Of a DNA stretch of 64,000 nt, positions 33,991 through 46,165 are shown piece by piece. The stretch comes from Aspidapion aeneum (lineage: Eukaryota; Arthropoda; Insecta; Coleoptera; Brentidae). The stretch covers positions 97,396,185 to 97,460,184 of the forward strand of contig OY755042.1 of assembly GCA_963576565.1 (NCBI GenBank). Direction: 5' to 3'. The position numbers and the translations under genes were made by a program. Within the stretch, counting starts at the first letter, position 1. Each line of letters begins with the position of its first letter. Below the pieces are notes generated by a model. It did no database searches, had not been told where the DNA came from, and worked only from the letters and a program-made list of their open reading frames with translations.

Positions 33991-34440
33991 AATTGTCATT
34001 ATCTGTCTCAAAAAACCAAAAAAGCAAGTAAAGTTTGAGTATTTAATTAACCTTACACCGAGTATTCACAAAAAATGTAGTCCACAATCCTAAAAAAATC
34101 AATTGATTTTAATTATTTCGCATTATTTTTCAAACAAGAATATCATGTTCTTATGCGGAATATTTGTTGCTTTGCATGAAAACTATATGGGTATTCACAT
34201 TTGTCTAACAAAGCATTTATGGATATTCTGGTTTTAAAGCATATTTAATTAAAACAAGTAAATATTTTAATATATTTTTATAAAAATAATAAATCTTGAT
34301 TTAAGAATAACTTCTACTCTGAAGAATTTTTGTGTTCTTGTATTGATAATTTTGTTATCTGCGCGTAAGAAGACCATTTTCTATTATTATTGTCTCAAGA
34401 ATTGTTATTTTCTTGTGTTAAATTTTTTTTAAATCAAAAA

Positions 34441-34880
34441 AGTTTCTTGGCTAATCGGGTAAAAAGAAGTTTTTGTTTCTCTTATATTTTTTCGTGGGTA
34501 GCTTCAAAGGGTAACCTCACGGGGGTCCAAGATCTAATGCACACCTGTTAAATGTTGACAGTTAACTGTTTCGTCCTTATGGGACTCCTCAGAACACTGC
34601 TTGGTCAATGTGACACTCTTGCGAAGTTAATTGGACTTGGATTTCTCTAATCCTATGCAAATAGTGACAAAACTTTCTCAAGAAGCGCCATCTACCGAGA
34701 TACGACGATACAAGAACAAGAGCAGGCGAAATAATCTGCTATACATATCAATCAATGAAAAGATCGAAAACAAGTAAAAAGAAACAAACTAATCCGTGAC
34801 CTACGACAACTCTTTCTGCCTCTCAGGCCAGATCAACGCTTATTGCGTTTTTACCCGCTATCAGATACGTGAACGTCAGT
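34441..34880 (+). repeat. Dispersed 430-bp repeat, copy 2 of 3
   Basis: Same family and orientation as 4581-5015. A short orphan copy of its first about 25 bases ('caagtttcgtggctaatcgg') follows at about 34959, which helps to set the family's 5' boundary. Confidence 0.75.
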
Positions 34881-35340
34881 AAACACGATTTTTAAGCCAA
34901 ATAATACTAACAAACGTGAAATTAAGTACCCGTGAATTTAAAAATCAAACAAGTTTCGTGGCTAATCGGGTATTAAATTTCACGTTTGTGAATTTTTTTT
35001 TCTGTGTATTCTCCGCAAATAAAAAATATGTGTTTTAAAAGGAGAACTTATCAACAAACATTCGAAATATCGCACAACTTGCGTCATTCGAGCCAGCGTG
35101 CACACAATCACGAATTATTTTAAGATGCATTGAACTTGAACTTTTTATCTCTCATCGCTGTTTTGCGAAATTTTTCCGTTTATTATTTTTTTCGGAAAAA
35201 TCAAATGTTTACCGTCTAGATGCCAATGACTTCTAAACCAATATTTTTTTGCATTTGCTAAACCCGACTGAATTTGCACTGCTATCTAAAGTTGTTATTT
35301 TCGTCTATCGTTATCTAAACACATTTGTATGTTTGATTTA

Positions 35341-37300
35341 AACTTCATTGTATTTTTTGTTGAAATTAATTTAGTATTTGTGCAGTATACGTCCTTCATG
35401 TTGAGTATTACGATGGATGGATTGCGACTTTTTATTAAAAGTATTGACTTTATATTTAATTATTTTTCTAATATTTAAAAACGAAGTTATGTGATTGACT
35501 GTATCGAAGGTCTTGTTTAAGTCTCAAATGCAATTTTGTGTAAAATATGACTTAAAGCGTAATACATCTTAACAGTAAAATCACCGACATTTTTAAGTTA
35601 ATTCGTACAAGAAACTCTACTGAAAATGACTAAATTTAATGTTTTTCTTAAAGTTTCATTATATTTTTTGTTGTAATTAATTTATTATTTGTGCACATAC
35701 GTCCTTCATGTTGAGTATTTACAATATTGCGACTTTTTATTAAAAGTATTGACTTTATATTTAATTATTTTTCTAATATTTAAGCATGAAGTTATGTGAT
35801 TGACTGTATCGAAGGTCTTGTTTGAGTCTCAAATGCAATTTTGTGTAAAATATGACTTAAACCGTATTATATCTTAACGGTAAAATCACTGACATTTTTA
35901 AGTTAATTCGTACAGGGTGGGCCAAATTCGATGTTTTTTGCTGATTTTAGGTATTTTTAGCCGAGATACACAAAAACGGGGCTCGATTTTCGAGACGTCT
36001 TCAAATATCAAAACCGCTTCTTGATAAACCTTGTAGTTTTTTAGCTACAAGGGGGTTTCGAAAAGTCTGCATTTATGGAGTTGGCCTATAACTTTTTGTA
36101 AGATGCTTTTTCACAGGTTTTTTATAAAGAATCCAACTGCCAAATTTTTATCTGTCACTTTGAGTTTTTGATTATTAAAAAAAGTTTAAATTTTCTTATG
36201 GAATGACTCATTTTTTGTTTTTGTTTTGAAATCTACGTCAAATTTTCTGTTTAACGATACGTCATAAATGACAGTTCGTTACGCAGTTTTCAAGATATTT
36301 ATGACATATCGTTAAGTCATCCCGTAAGAAAATTTAAATTTTTTGTAATATCTCAAAAACTAACAGTGACGCATAAAAAAAAACCTGCAAAAAAGCAACT
36401 TACACCAAAATGAAATTTTCATAAATAAAAAAGTTATAGGCCACCTCCATAAATGCAGACTTTTCAAAATCCCCTTGTAGCTAAAAAACTACGTCTCGAA
36501 AATCAAGCCCAGGACATGTCCACTCGTTTTTGTGTATCTCGGCTAGAAATACCTAACACCAGCAAAAAACATTGAATTTGGCCCACCCTGTACAAGAAAC
36601 TCTACTTGGAATTAATTTATTATTTCTGCAGTAAACGTCCTTCATGTTGAGTATTTACAATTACTTTTTATTAAAAGTATTAACTTTATATTTAACTATT
36701 TTTCTAACGATTAAGCATGAAATTATGTGTTTGACGATATCGAAGGACTTACTTAAGTCTCAAATGGAATCTTGTGTAAAATATGACTTAAATTGTAATA
36801 CATCTTAACAGTAGAGTCATTGGCATTTTCAAGTTAATTCTTGTAAGAAAATGTACTGAAAATATATTTAGGTTTTTTTGTAATAATTACGCATTCAATT
36901 ACGTGATTAACAGTATCGAAGGTCTTACTTAAGTCTCAAATACAATGTTGTGTAAAATATAACTCAAAGGGTAACTTATACTTGTTAATAGTACAATCAA
37001 ATACATTTTTAAATTAATGCATATATAAATCTCTACTGAAAGGGGGCAAACTTGATGTTTTAATTAAAACTTGCATTGCATTTGTTATAAGAAATTTAAT
37101 ATTTATGCGACCATCCTGTTGGTATAATAATGATGTTCGGGTGTTTTTATATTACGTATATTGGCTTTATAATTTATAACATTTTTTTAAATATCGAAGG
37201 TCTTACTTAAGTCTTAAATACAATCTTGAGTAAAGTATACCTCCAAACGCAAGACGTGTTCAATGTAGATGTTTAAGTTAAACTCTATTAGAAAGGGTGA
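35341..37300 (+). repeat. Five-unit degenerate tandem array, interrupted by a MITE
   Basis: The marker 'tatcgaagg' starts at 35512, 35807, 36738, 36914 and 37192. Units carry 'gtccttcatgttgagtatt', 'agtctcaaat.caat.ttgtgtaaaatat' and 'aagttaattcgtacaagaaac'. Units 1 and 2 (period about 295-310 bp) are very similar. Unit 3 has lost about 54 bp, unit 4 is short, and unit 5 is the most diverged. Similarity falls from left to right. The element at 35913-36590 sits inside unit 2. It is non-coding. Confidence 0.85.
35913..36590. mobile_element. Full-length palindromic MITE, 678 bp, with TA duplication
   Basis: The ends are CAGGGTGGGCCAAATTCGAT and its inverse. The two halves pair over most of their length ('gtttttgtgtatctcggct', 'tttttagctacaag', 'gcagacttttc', 'cataaataaaaaagttatag'). 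TA lies at 35911-35912 and 36591-36592. The neighbouring unit of the tandem array shows the uninterrupted site 'aattcgTAcaagaaac' at about 35604-35619, which proves the exact insertion boundaries. The TA target and CAGGG ends point to a Tc1/mariner-type driver. No coding capacity. Confidence 0.93.
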
Positions 37301-37730
37301 AACTTTTACCTGCTATTACAAGAAAAGGTTTACTAGTTTCTGCTACTATTAATTAAATTGTATTTAAATGTCTTAAGCTATGTTTCCTTTAAAGAATTGA
37401 TTAATTATTTCTGTCTCTGTTGCTTGTTTCCAAAAATGTTCCTGGAAGTTGCTGTGTGTGGCTCTCCGTTTTGGAAACAAATGTCGGTTATGTTTGAGCG
37501 GTAAACGTCAAAGGAAAATCAGCAACACGACGAAACAAAAACAAGTTAATGATCTGCTGCATTTGCGGTAAAAAAAAGTTTCCAATTGTTTCGAAAAGTT
37601 TGACGTTTACGGCAACAAGAAGAAATAAATCGAAAAAGAATGTTGCTCAATGTTGCATAAATAACAGAAAAAAATTATTAATAAAAGATTAAATGAACTT
37701 CTGTATAATCTAAAATTGGTCTTAAAGGTC
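37301..37730. other. No gene; weak inverted repeat
   Basis: 'gcggtaaacgtcaaa' (about 37497) and 'tttgacgtttacggc' (about 37598) form an inverted pair with about 85 bp between. Nothing else is supported. Confidence 0.45.
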
Positions 37731-38640
37731 CAATTTGGTTTTCAGAAAAACAAAAGTACTAACGACGCCATGTTCTCGATATCAGCGAAGGTGAATGTGT
37801 TGCAGCGGTGTCATGTGTCTGTTCAAAAGCTTTTGACTGCGTTGATCATAGAATACTACTGCAAAAACTTAACACTATGTTATTAAAAATATTGAACATA
37901 ACTGGTCAGAATCATACCTTACTGAAAAAACCCAGAAATTCAAAGGTAAAGATGACCAACTATCTGAAGTCCAAACTATAACAAGAGGCGTTCCACAAGG
38001 GTCCACTTGGTCCTACACTTTTTAGAATTTATATTGATGCCCTTGCGTATCTGGATATAGATGGAAAAATCACTATATTTGTGGATGATACAACCATCCA
38101 GTGGAAAGGACTCAAAAAACTATCCATCATATAGTTTCTCGAAATGTCTCTGCTGCAACTATAAGCAAAGCTAGAAAAACGAAAGGAGAGAACTTTCGTT
38201 CAACAATAGAATCCATAAGCATATGGAATCAATCAATTGACCCTAAACCATTTATAAAATTTCTGGGTCTAGTTGCTGATAACAAACTAAACTTTATTTA
38301 GCATATACATCTTTTTACCTCTTAATTATCATCTGCATGCTTTGTTATAAGTGTAGTTAAGAAAGAACTAAACTTTAAATCAGCCCGAGCTACTTACTTT
38401 GCCTTATTTGAATCCCAAATGAGATATGGGATTTTGTTGTGTCACCCTTTTTGAGTCACTTTTTATTCTACAAAAGCGAGCAGTACGTAAACTATTTAAT
38501 GTCAATCCTCAAGAACATTGTAGGCAACTTCTTAAAATGGCAAGGATATTAACATCACCATGTCTTTTTATTTTGCGGCAGTCAGCCTGGTTTATAGAAG
38601 CTTTAAGAACTCCAATACCTAGGCTAGCTTAAACAAAACA
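37731..38640 (+). pseudogene. Decayed jockey-like LINE reverse transcriptase
   Basis: Pieces in shifting frames: QFGFQKNKSTNDAM (RT block 2), SKAFDCVDHRILLQKL (block A, first catalytic Asp), TRGVPQGST then GPTLFRIYIDAL (block B), FVDDTTIQW (block C; the usual YADD reads FVDD), FLGLVADNKLNF, and an FESQMRYGI segment. Stops and at least four frame changes show that it is long dead. The 5' part is missing. Ends are approximate and no target duplication was found. Confidence 0.82.
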
Positions 38641-39833
38641 TTCCTTGATTTACGAAAGAATAAAATTATTCAATAGCTGTAATGGGTATAGTAGTAACTT
38701 TAAGTATATGTCTTTAAATTTTTATTATGTAACCTGACTTTTAACTTAACATTTTAATTTTTTAGGTAGTTTGGTTACTACTTTTTAATCTATTGATATG
38801 ATTGTGCTGTTATAATTGTGTATGTATGCATATTCTTAATTATCCATATTTTTCCAGAAATTTTAAAATAATTAGGTACCTTGGATTTTAATTTATTTTG
38901 ACTTAAACTAATGGTTATGTGTAATCATGGCTTAAACATGCTCGTTCGTATTTTATTAAAATTGCTCCTAATTTCAAACATTCTCAGTGGTCTACTACTC
39001 TTAATTATGGTGATCTTGTAAACCTTATAGTGACTATTTTTATATTATGCTGATTGTACGACTAGACAATGTTGTTTTTATTAGTGCTATTTTATTACTA
39101 TTTACTTTTAGTCAAGTTCTTGCTTTATCAATAAGAATTAATTCTTCAGTCAATGAAAAAAAAAATTATAATTATTTCTGTATGTTTCACCTTTACAACA
39201 ACAAGAAGAAACAAATCAAATTATGAAAAGATAAGATCTTGTTGCACTGTTTAAGCAAAAACATGCAAATTTTCATTTTATTTTTCCTCTTCTCCCATAC
39301 ATAAATCTATCATATAATTCTACTATCTGACCCAAATCAAATTGTATCCAAGATCCAATTGACGTTTACCTCGATTAAATGAATAATCGTGAGTCATTTT
39401 AAAAACGTTAGATCATTTATTTTTGATCAGAAAATCAAGATTTTCTTTAACCGCATGTAGGTTGGGGTCAAGGATTTAAGTTGTAATTTTATTTTAAATT
39501 GGTTTTTGATTCAGTGAAACGAATTGATAATAATATATTATGTAGGTTTCTAGTCTCAAATCATTATTGGATAGGTATGTTCTATCCTTCTCTTGTGACT
39601 TGAGAGGGTTTACTTTTGTTGTTTACAATTTCTGAAGATTTAAAATTTTGATTATCACTACTGGATAATTTATTAGGATTTTTTTGGAGAAGTATTCTTA
39701 ACGATTCTTGTGGTTTGACGATTCTGATTTTGTTTGGTGATCCGTGATTCTGATCATACGGATTAGTTAAAATATATAAAAAAGTTTCAAAGATTTGTGC
39801 CTATTATTGTTTTTTTTATTTACTTTCAGCATG
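38641..39833. other. No gene seen
   Basis: AT-rich. Its first part may include the 3' UTR of the preceding LINE remnant. A 10-base A-run lies near 39158. Confidence 0.45.
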
Positions 39834-39945
39834 GAATAGTTTTGTTTTTTGTTTTATTTTGTTTTATTTATTTAATTCTATACAACAGGCAAAAGCCCAA
39901 TTACAGTATAGAATAGAAAAATACTATAGTACAAAACTATATCTA
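39834..39945 (-). repeat. Probable LINE 3' end (minus strand)
   Basis: Read on the minus strand, 'tgtaattgggcttttgcctg' is followed by 'ttgtatag' and then an (AAAT/AAAAC)n run. This resembles the 3' UTR and tail of jockey-type insect LINEs. No coding part was recognised upstream, so this is a tentative call. Confidence 0.45.
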
Positions 39946-41470
39946 CTAGTAAAATTATAAACTAGTAAACCTACATTCTATAAAATGATGATCGCAACTC
40001 TAAAAAAATAGAAACAAAACTTATCCTTTCGGTATTTACTAAAATTAATGCAAATAAACAACTAAAAGTATAAACAAAAAATAGCAAAAAATAATTATCA
40101 TTTAAATCTCTGATAACACTTTTTTTAGGTCAAAAATAAGAAACAGGGTCCTAATACCGTTATTTTATTCGCTGGCATAAAATTCTCTCGTTCTCCTAAT
40201 ATACTTTCCTTCCATTTTGAAACGCCTATTTGACAGTTTACCTTTATTAAACATAACGAAGTCCGTTAATTAAGGAGACGTTTAAAAAATCAAAGAAATC
40301 TGTAATAAAACACCTTTCCAAAAGAAAACACATAATTCAAAATCGTTATTTAAAAATGTGACAACCCAGCTGACAGATTTCAACAAACCGTCAAAATAAG
40401 TCCAACTGCGCAAGTTTCGATATCAATATACTGTTTGCTTTATGCTTTATTACTGCTAGACCTTATTACGTTCCTAATAAGTCTCTATTATTTAATATTG
40501 CTCATAATCAGAATAAAAATAAATACAAAAATCGTTATTAAGAGGCGATTGTAGATACTGGTCCCGAATGTTCAACAAACTTCTTAAATTCTTTTAATCT
40601 AACTTTAGATCATAATCATTTATTCCATTATTATTTTGTAATTTTTTACTGGCTAGACAGACCAAAGTTGCTTAATCATTCACACTTTAAGTTTTATAAA
40701 GCTTGGCGTTGTTGGTTGCTTCGTTCGATTAATTTTTATTCTTCTCATCATCATCGGAGGTGAAAGGAAACAACACAACCAAAAAATATTAAAAAAGGAG
40801 AGGCCCACAACAATCTTGAGTATTTCAAGGTTATCTGAAAATAGGATCGTGTTTTTAAATATGTTGCCTAATGTGTTTTAAATGTTTGTTGCCTTATAAT
40901 CTTATAAAAAAAAACAAGATAAGAATAAGTCTGAGGTTTTTAGTTCAGTGGGAAAGAATACACTAATGTAGTTTCAGAAAATATTTACCGATCCTAATGA
41001 GTATAAAATGACATTGTTCTTATATGTTTTAACAAAAGTTAACTTTAAGAATATTTTGAATGTCGAGGGTTTTGAGATATGGCCAAAGATACATGATACA
41101 TCTGTGATATGGCTTAAGAGAGAGATGAACGGGAGAGTTTTTTTTTGTTTTATAAAGGAAATGAAAAATTCTTAGACGAGGAAAGATCGTAAAATAATTA
41201 ATTGTCACAATTAAAATCAACAGTAGAAACTGCAATATCTTGGTCATGTGAGTTCAGGATCAAGATAAGCCCTACTTCAACAAATCATACAAGGTAAAAT
41301 TAAAGGAACTCTAGTAAATTCTGAAGAATCAGAAACTATTCCTCTTTCTATCGCTGCTAACATAATAAGATTTTTCTTTTTGACATAATTCGTACCTTCT
41401 CAAATTTTGTCATCATGGATGTCCTAATCTGAAAATAGATAGCTAACGCTCGTTATAACAAATCATTCTG
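39946..41470. other. No gene seen
   Basis: AT-rich. Short frames only, none with a recognisable domain. Confidence 0.5.
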
Positions 41471-41720
41471 ATTCACACAGCGGTGGACTGGGTGCGGAAA
41501 AATGAGGATCCAAGGTGGCGCCACGGTGATGGGACTTCGAAACCTCGAATGTTCACACTTACAAACTATTTTCATGATGCAAACAGCGCAAACAAAAAAA
41601 ACCCAGTGCTGTCAACAGATATGGATCCATGGATGGGGTGTGCTGTCGGGCTGTTCGGCCGTCGAGTGGATGGCACCTTCAGGAGATGTTGACTGTTTGT
41701 CGGCTTCTCGAAGACTGGTG
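41471..41720 (+). other. Unrecognised GC-richer segment with a small ORF
   Basis: About 250 bp stands out as GC-richer. It holds a 73-codon ATG frame at 41502-41723 (starts MRIQGGATVMG, ends SASRRLV) whose stop overlaps GTGTAAGT, a donor-like sequence near 41718. A second frame and an antisense frame are also open. No family was recognised. It could be a piece of a DNA element, a host exon in the EcR intron, or chance. Confidence 0.3.
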
Positions 41721-42730
41721 TAAGTTTGTTGTTTTTTAGAATCGCTATATTTAGGGTGATTTTTACTCTGTTTCTCGCACATTTCATACTATTCAATTTA
41801 CAAGAACACAAATGATTTATGATTTCATTTGTAACGACATAATAAATAACATTTTACTGCTTATCGACAGTTTGTTTATAAATAACTGCCCCCGATTTTG
41901 TTTATGTGCACTCCTTAACGAATCGAAAATGATACGAGTCTTGTTTGTCACTTTCGGAGTTGTTCAGATTTGTTTATTTTACTTCTTGTTGTACAGAATG
42001 TATTTTATTAAGGATTATATTTCAGGAAAACTTGATATTTCTAACACAGTATAATTGTTTTAATGGTAGAGTTCGATCTCGGTCTGATGTGTTTATTAAC
42101 TGGTCATATTTTTTTAATCTTTTTTTTTTAATTGACATTAAATTAACATTCAAAAACCGAAATCGTCACAGGGCTGTACCGTGCTTTACTCGCAAGCTAA
42201 TTGTATTGTAAAATGGAGATAGTTTACCTAGGTTATCATCGTCCGCCTTGGCCAAAATAGCACGCCAAAAATGTTCTATTTTGTTATTCTATTAAAAATA
42301 TGAAGAACAGAATTAACATAATCATTAAACATTTAAAAGTGTTAGTTAGTTATTTAATTAAAGTTGTTTTTCAATAAGTCTAATATGATTCTGTTTGATG
42401 TCTCTACCAGAAACTAGTAACTCTTGTGACCGTTTGTGCCTCTACCGCCCCTCAAAATCGATATGTCAACGCTGCCTGTTTTTTTTTCGAGTAAATTTAA
42501 TTTATTATTTATAGGGAGAATAGGTCACTTAAATTGAGGTCGACTGCCGGGTTAAGCTATGAAACCGATTTCCTGTTTTACAGAATAGACGTTATTAGCT
42601 CGAAAAATTACCGTTTTTAGTTGCCCTACTACAGAATGTTCACATTTTGAATTACGCGTATTTCTAGGAATAATAGAAAAAAAACTGACTTCCACTTGCG
42701 AGCCTCCATTAAAAAAAAAATTGTTTTTAA
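41721..42730. other. No gene seen
   Basis: AT-rich. Nothing is supported. Confidence 0.5.
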
Positions 42731-42823
42731 AAAGTCTACATTTTAAGAGGGTGTCATAGCCTTTTTTATTTATAAACATTTCATTTTGGTGTAAATTGCT
42801 TTTTTATAGTAAATTTTTTTAAG
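42731..42823. repeat. Arm of the palindromic MITE family, interrupted
   Basis: 'aaagtctacattttaagagg', 'ttcattttggtgtaaattgc' and 'ttaagaatcca' correspond, in order, to the left half of the element at 35913-36590. The jockey copy at 42836 is inserted right after this block. Confidence 0.55.
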
Positions 42824-42835
42824 AATCCATTATTT

Positions 42836-43913
42836 ATTTATTTTATTTTTATTTGTCAAACACACTGTGTTTTTTTTATTACAATCTAGTCAGTAAGACT
42901 AATTAGCAATTTTGTTTTAACTTAATTTACTAGAAAAGTCAGATTTAAACTTAGGGTTCACTCAACAGTTCTCCCCGCTTTGTTTAGTCTGTAACTCACA
43001 ATTGTGTTGTGTTTATAGCATTATTTTGTTTTATGTGTAATTTACTTAGTTTACTAGCTCAAACGGCTTCACTCTTTTTAGTCTTCGAACTAGCATAGTA
43101 TTGTCTAGAAGCTGAATTGCTTCCACATTTACATGCCGATGGAGTCTATCTTCATGGCTTTTTGCGTACTTTTTTATAGTCTCTGGTCACTATTTCGAAC
43201 GTTCCAAGGTGCATTCACAATGTTTCTTAATACTTTATTTTGAAATCTACGTACAACTAGAATGTTACTCTCTTTAGCACAACCCCATAGTTGAATACCA
43301 TATGTCCATACTGGTTTCAGTATTTGTCTATAAAGCAGTAACTTATTATGAATTGTTAAATTGGACTTCCTTCCAATTAGCCAGTTCATTTTTCTATACC
43401 TTATCTCAAAGTCTTCTTTTTTTTTCTTAACATGTGCTTTCCAGCGCAATTTGGCATTAAGTGTCATACCTAGATATTGTGCCTGATTCGAATATGGTAC
43501 TGGAATGTTGTTAATTGTTATTTGTATGTGATTTATATTTTTGTTTGTTTTCATTTAATTCTATTCGCCACTTTGTGGTCCAACTGTGAACTTGGGTGAC
43601 TGCATCCTGAAGTTTTTCTATGCATTTTTCAATAGATTTTTCTACCGTCAATAAACCAGTATCATCTGCAAATGTTTCGAAGTGACAATTTTCTGGCTTT
43701 GGGATATCACAAGTGAATAATAAGTATAGATAAGGGCCTAGTACGCTACCCTGGGGCACGCCTGCTTGAATTTCTCTTAAATTTGAGTATGAGTCTTCCT
43801 GTTTTACTCTAAAATGTCTATCAGATATGTATGATTCCAAAATATCCGAATATTGTTTTGGCAGAAACCGTTTTAGTTTAAAATTAAGGCCTTCATGCCA
43901 CACTTTGTCAAAT
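42836..43913 (-). mobile_element. 5'-truncated jockey-type LINE with 12-bp target duplication
   Basis: AATCCATTATTT occurs at 42824-42835 and 43914-43925. Reading the minus strand, the copy begins exactly in RT block A (LFDKVWHEGL, with the catalytic Asp), then QAGVPQGSVLGPYLYLLF, ETFADDTGLL (second catalytic box), HSWTTKWRIELN, the YLGMTLNAKLRWKAH block, KPVWTYGIQLWGCAKESN and, in a last frame, RLHRHVNVEAIQLLDN and RRLKRVKPFELVN before the stop. There are two frameshifts (about 43550 and 43170). The 3' end is an (AAAT)n tail. A 5' truncation of this kind is usual for LINEs. Confidence 0.93.
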
Positions 43914-44059
43914 AATCCATTATTTGGTGAATTATTTTATTATGCACTTTTAGCATTTATTGACAAATTCAATCAACTGTTAAACGATGGACTTATAGTT
44001 CATTTTATAATTTTTGAGATAAATTTTTTTCGTTGGCCTATGTTATTGTTATGATAACC

Positions 44060-44795
44060 CAAGGCCAACAAAAAAATTCAGGACACGACCCTGAAAAAAT
44101 CAGCTGTTCTGTTACATTTGGTGTTTTAGGAGGTCAGACGTTTTTTATGATATTTTTAAAATGGCACTACAGATTTCTGCAAAATTTCAGTGAAATATTC
44201 TCAGACACTATCCTGATATTCCACCAAACTGATGCAAGATGATTAAAAGGTTAAAATCTTCAAGATTTAGCATTCCTTATTTTGAATTCAAATTACCCGC
44301 CATGCACCGCCTGCCAACTGTTATATTTGACATATATTTGACTTTGTCATCTGTGTTTGTCATGGCATTTGTTTATTTGTTTGTATTGTGAAACTTTTTC
44401 GATTTTTTAATGATTTTTTTCTAATAAAGTTCATTTAGAATCCAAAAATACCAGCGTTAATCTTTTTAAAACAAAATTACACTATAAAAAAATAATTTTT
44501 TAATGTTGTAATTTTTGTAAACCCATGTAAATAACTATATTGTTTTAAAAGTCTGCCGAGTGCCGAATATAAACAAATAGATGTAGGTAATCTGATTACT
44601 TGCCACTCAGAAACGAACGCATTCGCTTCTGCTTTAAATTTAATTTTTGTGCGAGCTAATGAAGTGGCTCTGAAAAATTAAGGATTACTATACATTAAAA
44701 AAAACTGTTCTGCAAGAATAGAGTAAAAACAATCTGAAAACCGGCTTTATCTAAAAAAAATCAAATATTCATGAACTATGACAATATTTTAAAGA
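44060..44795 (+). repeat. Second copy of the 2092-2702 element, rearranged
   Basis: It starts CAAGGCCAAC and follows 2092-2610 closely ('gaccctgaaaaaatcagctg', 'caaaatttcagtgaaatatt', 'ccaactgttatatttgacat', 'cattcgcttctgctttaaa'). About 255 bp of extra sequence separates the halves (about 44366-44622), and the right terminal repeat is missing. Non-coding. Confidence 0.75.
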
Positions 44796-44959
44796 CAATT
44801 TTATTTATCATCATTTTTCAATACTTTTTTAATGTCATCTTATTTTTTCAACATTTGTAGAATACAAAGAAACAGTCTGTTGTTTGGCAACACCGCATGT
44901 CTGCTGAAATGTCTGCACTTCGAGACAAGTTTAAACAATTTTTAGATGACATTAAAAGC

Positions 44960-45114
44960 AGAGGCGCACCCAGGAATATGTCTTGGGGGAGGACCGAGGC
45001 CTCTTGGGGGGGCCCGAAGCCTCATAATGTCGAATTTTAAGGTGTTTTTTGAGTTTTTTCCTGAAATATGTGGAAAATATGTCCCCGAAGCCCCGCCTCA
45101 TGGGTGCGCCCATG
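44960..45114. mobile_element. hAT MITE, 155 bp
   Basis: It has a perfect 8-bp duplication TTAAAAGC (44952-44959 and 45115-45122). The ends are AGAGGCGCACCCAGGAAT and inverted CATGGGCGCACCCATGAGG. It is the same family as 13452-13722 but shorter, with 'gggggggcccgaagcctc' inside. Confidence 0.88.
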
Positions 45115-45599
45115 TTAAAAGCTGTCGAATTTCTCTTAAATTTTAGTAGATGTATACCTACAAAATCTTATATTTTAAAGCCAAATTCTGGCTTTAATTG
45201 CAACCTCAGATTGTAAACCCTGCGTTTACATACATTAGCACCAGTTGCAGTCCTAAATGGCGATGTGCCAAACAAAGAAACGCCTGGCAAAATGCATATG
45301 GTCCCCACAATTCAAAGAAGGCTCTATCAAAAGGGGCCCCCAAATTGCATCGAACAGCAAGCGCCGAATAGGACAAATGGGTCAGTAGAATATAATAGAC
45401 GGTTTCAGGGTCAAATTCTGGACGCATCTGTTCGCTTACGGCAGCGGGACTTGTTTTTTAGGGTTTTGTTTAGCAGGTGAAGTCTGGGCTGCGGTTGGTG
45501 TGGTCGGTTGTTAAAATTAGAAAAACGGAAACGAGCGAATTAACAAATCAGTACAATTTTTAGAATTGCAGATGCTCTTTTTCCCAAGTAACATTATTA
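45115..45599. other. No gene recognised
   Basis: A GC-richer piece at 45200-45480 has open frames on both strands but no recognisable domain. It is not repeated elsewhere in the window. Confidence 0.4.
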
Positions 45600-46165
45600 C
45601 CACTCAAGGTTTTATTAATTTGGTTCCTAGGTTATTTAGAGGGTGCTGTTATGGGCTTTAGGATCAATTTGGCTACATAAAGGTAATTTATATTGCCAAT
45701 TACCTAAAGAGGTGTTCATCATCAAAAAGTGATTTATAAAGGGAGTATAATAAAACTGATATTCCTTCTGTTCCTTTTAGATACTTTTGGTTTTATTGAT
45801 TTCCGATTTATAAAGATGGTCTTATAAAACCAGTTTACCTAAAGTTTTTAAAAAGAAATATATATAAACTTTGGTCATTTAGTTTTTTTCATTACTTTAG
45901 GTCATCACAAAAGTGTTTTATAATGGAGCTAAAAGGTTACCTTATATCCTTTTGTTTTTATAGTTACCAGTAGTTTAAAAGTAAATATGATTAGATAGGC
46001 GGCCATATAGAACCTAGTTTCCTTAAGGTTTTTAAGAGTGGTAAATATAAACTTTAGACTTTTGGTTTTTGCCATTACTTTTAGGCATTTTAAAAAGGTT
46101 CAATAGGAAGGCTTAGAGGTAAACTTAATTCTTTTGTATTTATAGTTTCCCATTACACAAGTAAG
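45600..46165. repeat. Diverged tandem repeat, about three units of 180-190 bp
   Basis: Recurrent blocks are 'ataaactttgg.catttagttttt..cattactttaggtcat', 'aaaaggttaccttatatccttttg.tttttatag' and 'cctaaagtttttaa'. No frame is conserved. Confidence 0.6.

Noticed and set aside
43827..44242. Two + strand frames of about 70 codons
   Set aside because: They span the jockey 5' junction and the 44060 repeat. No conserved residues.
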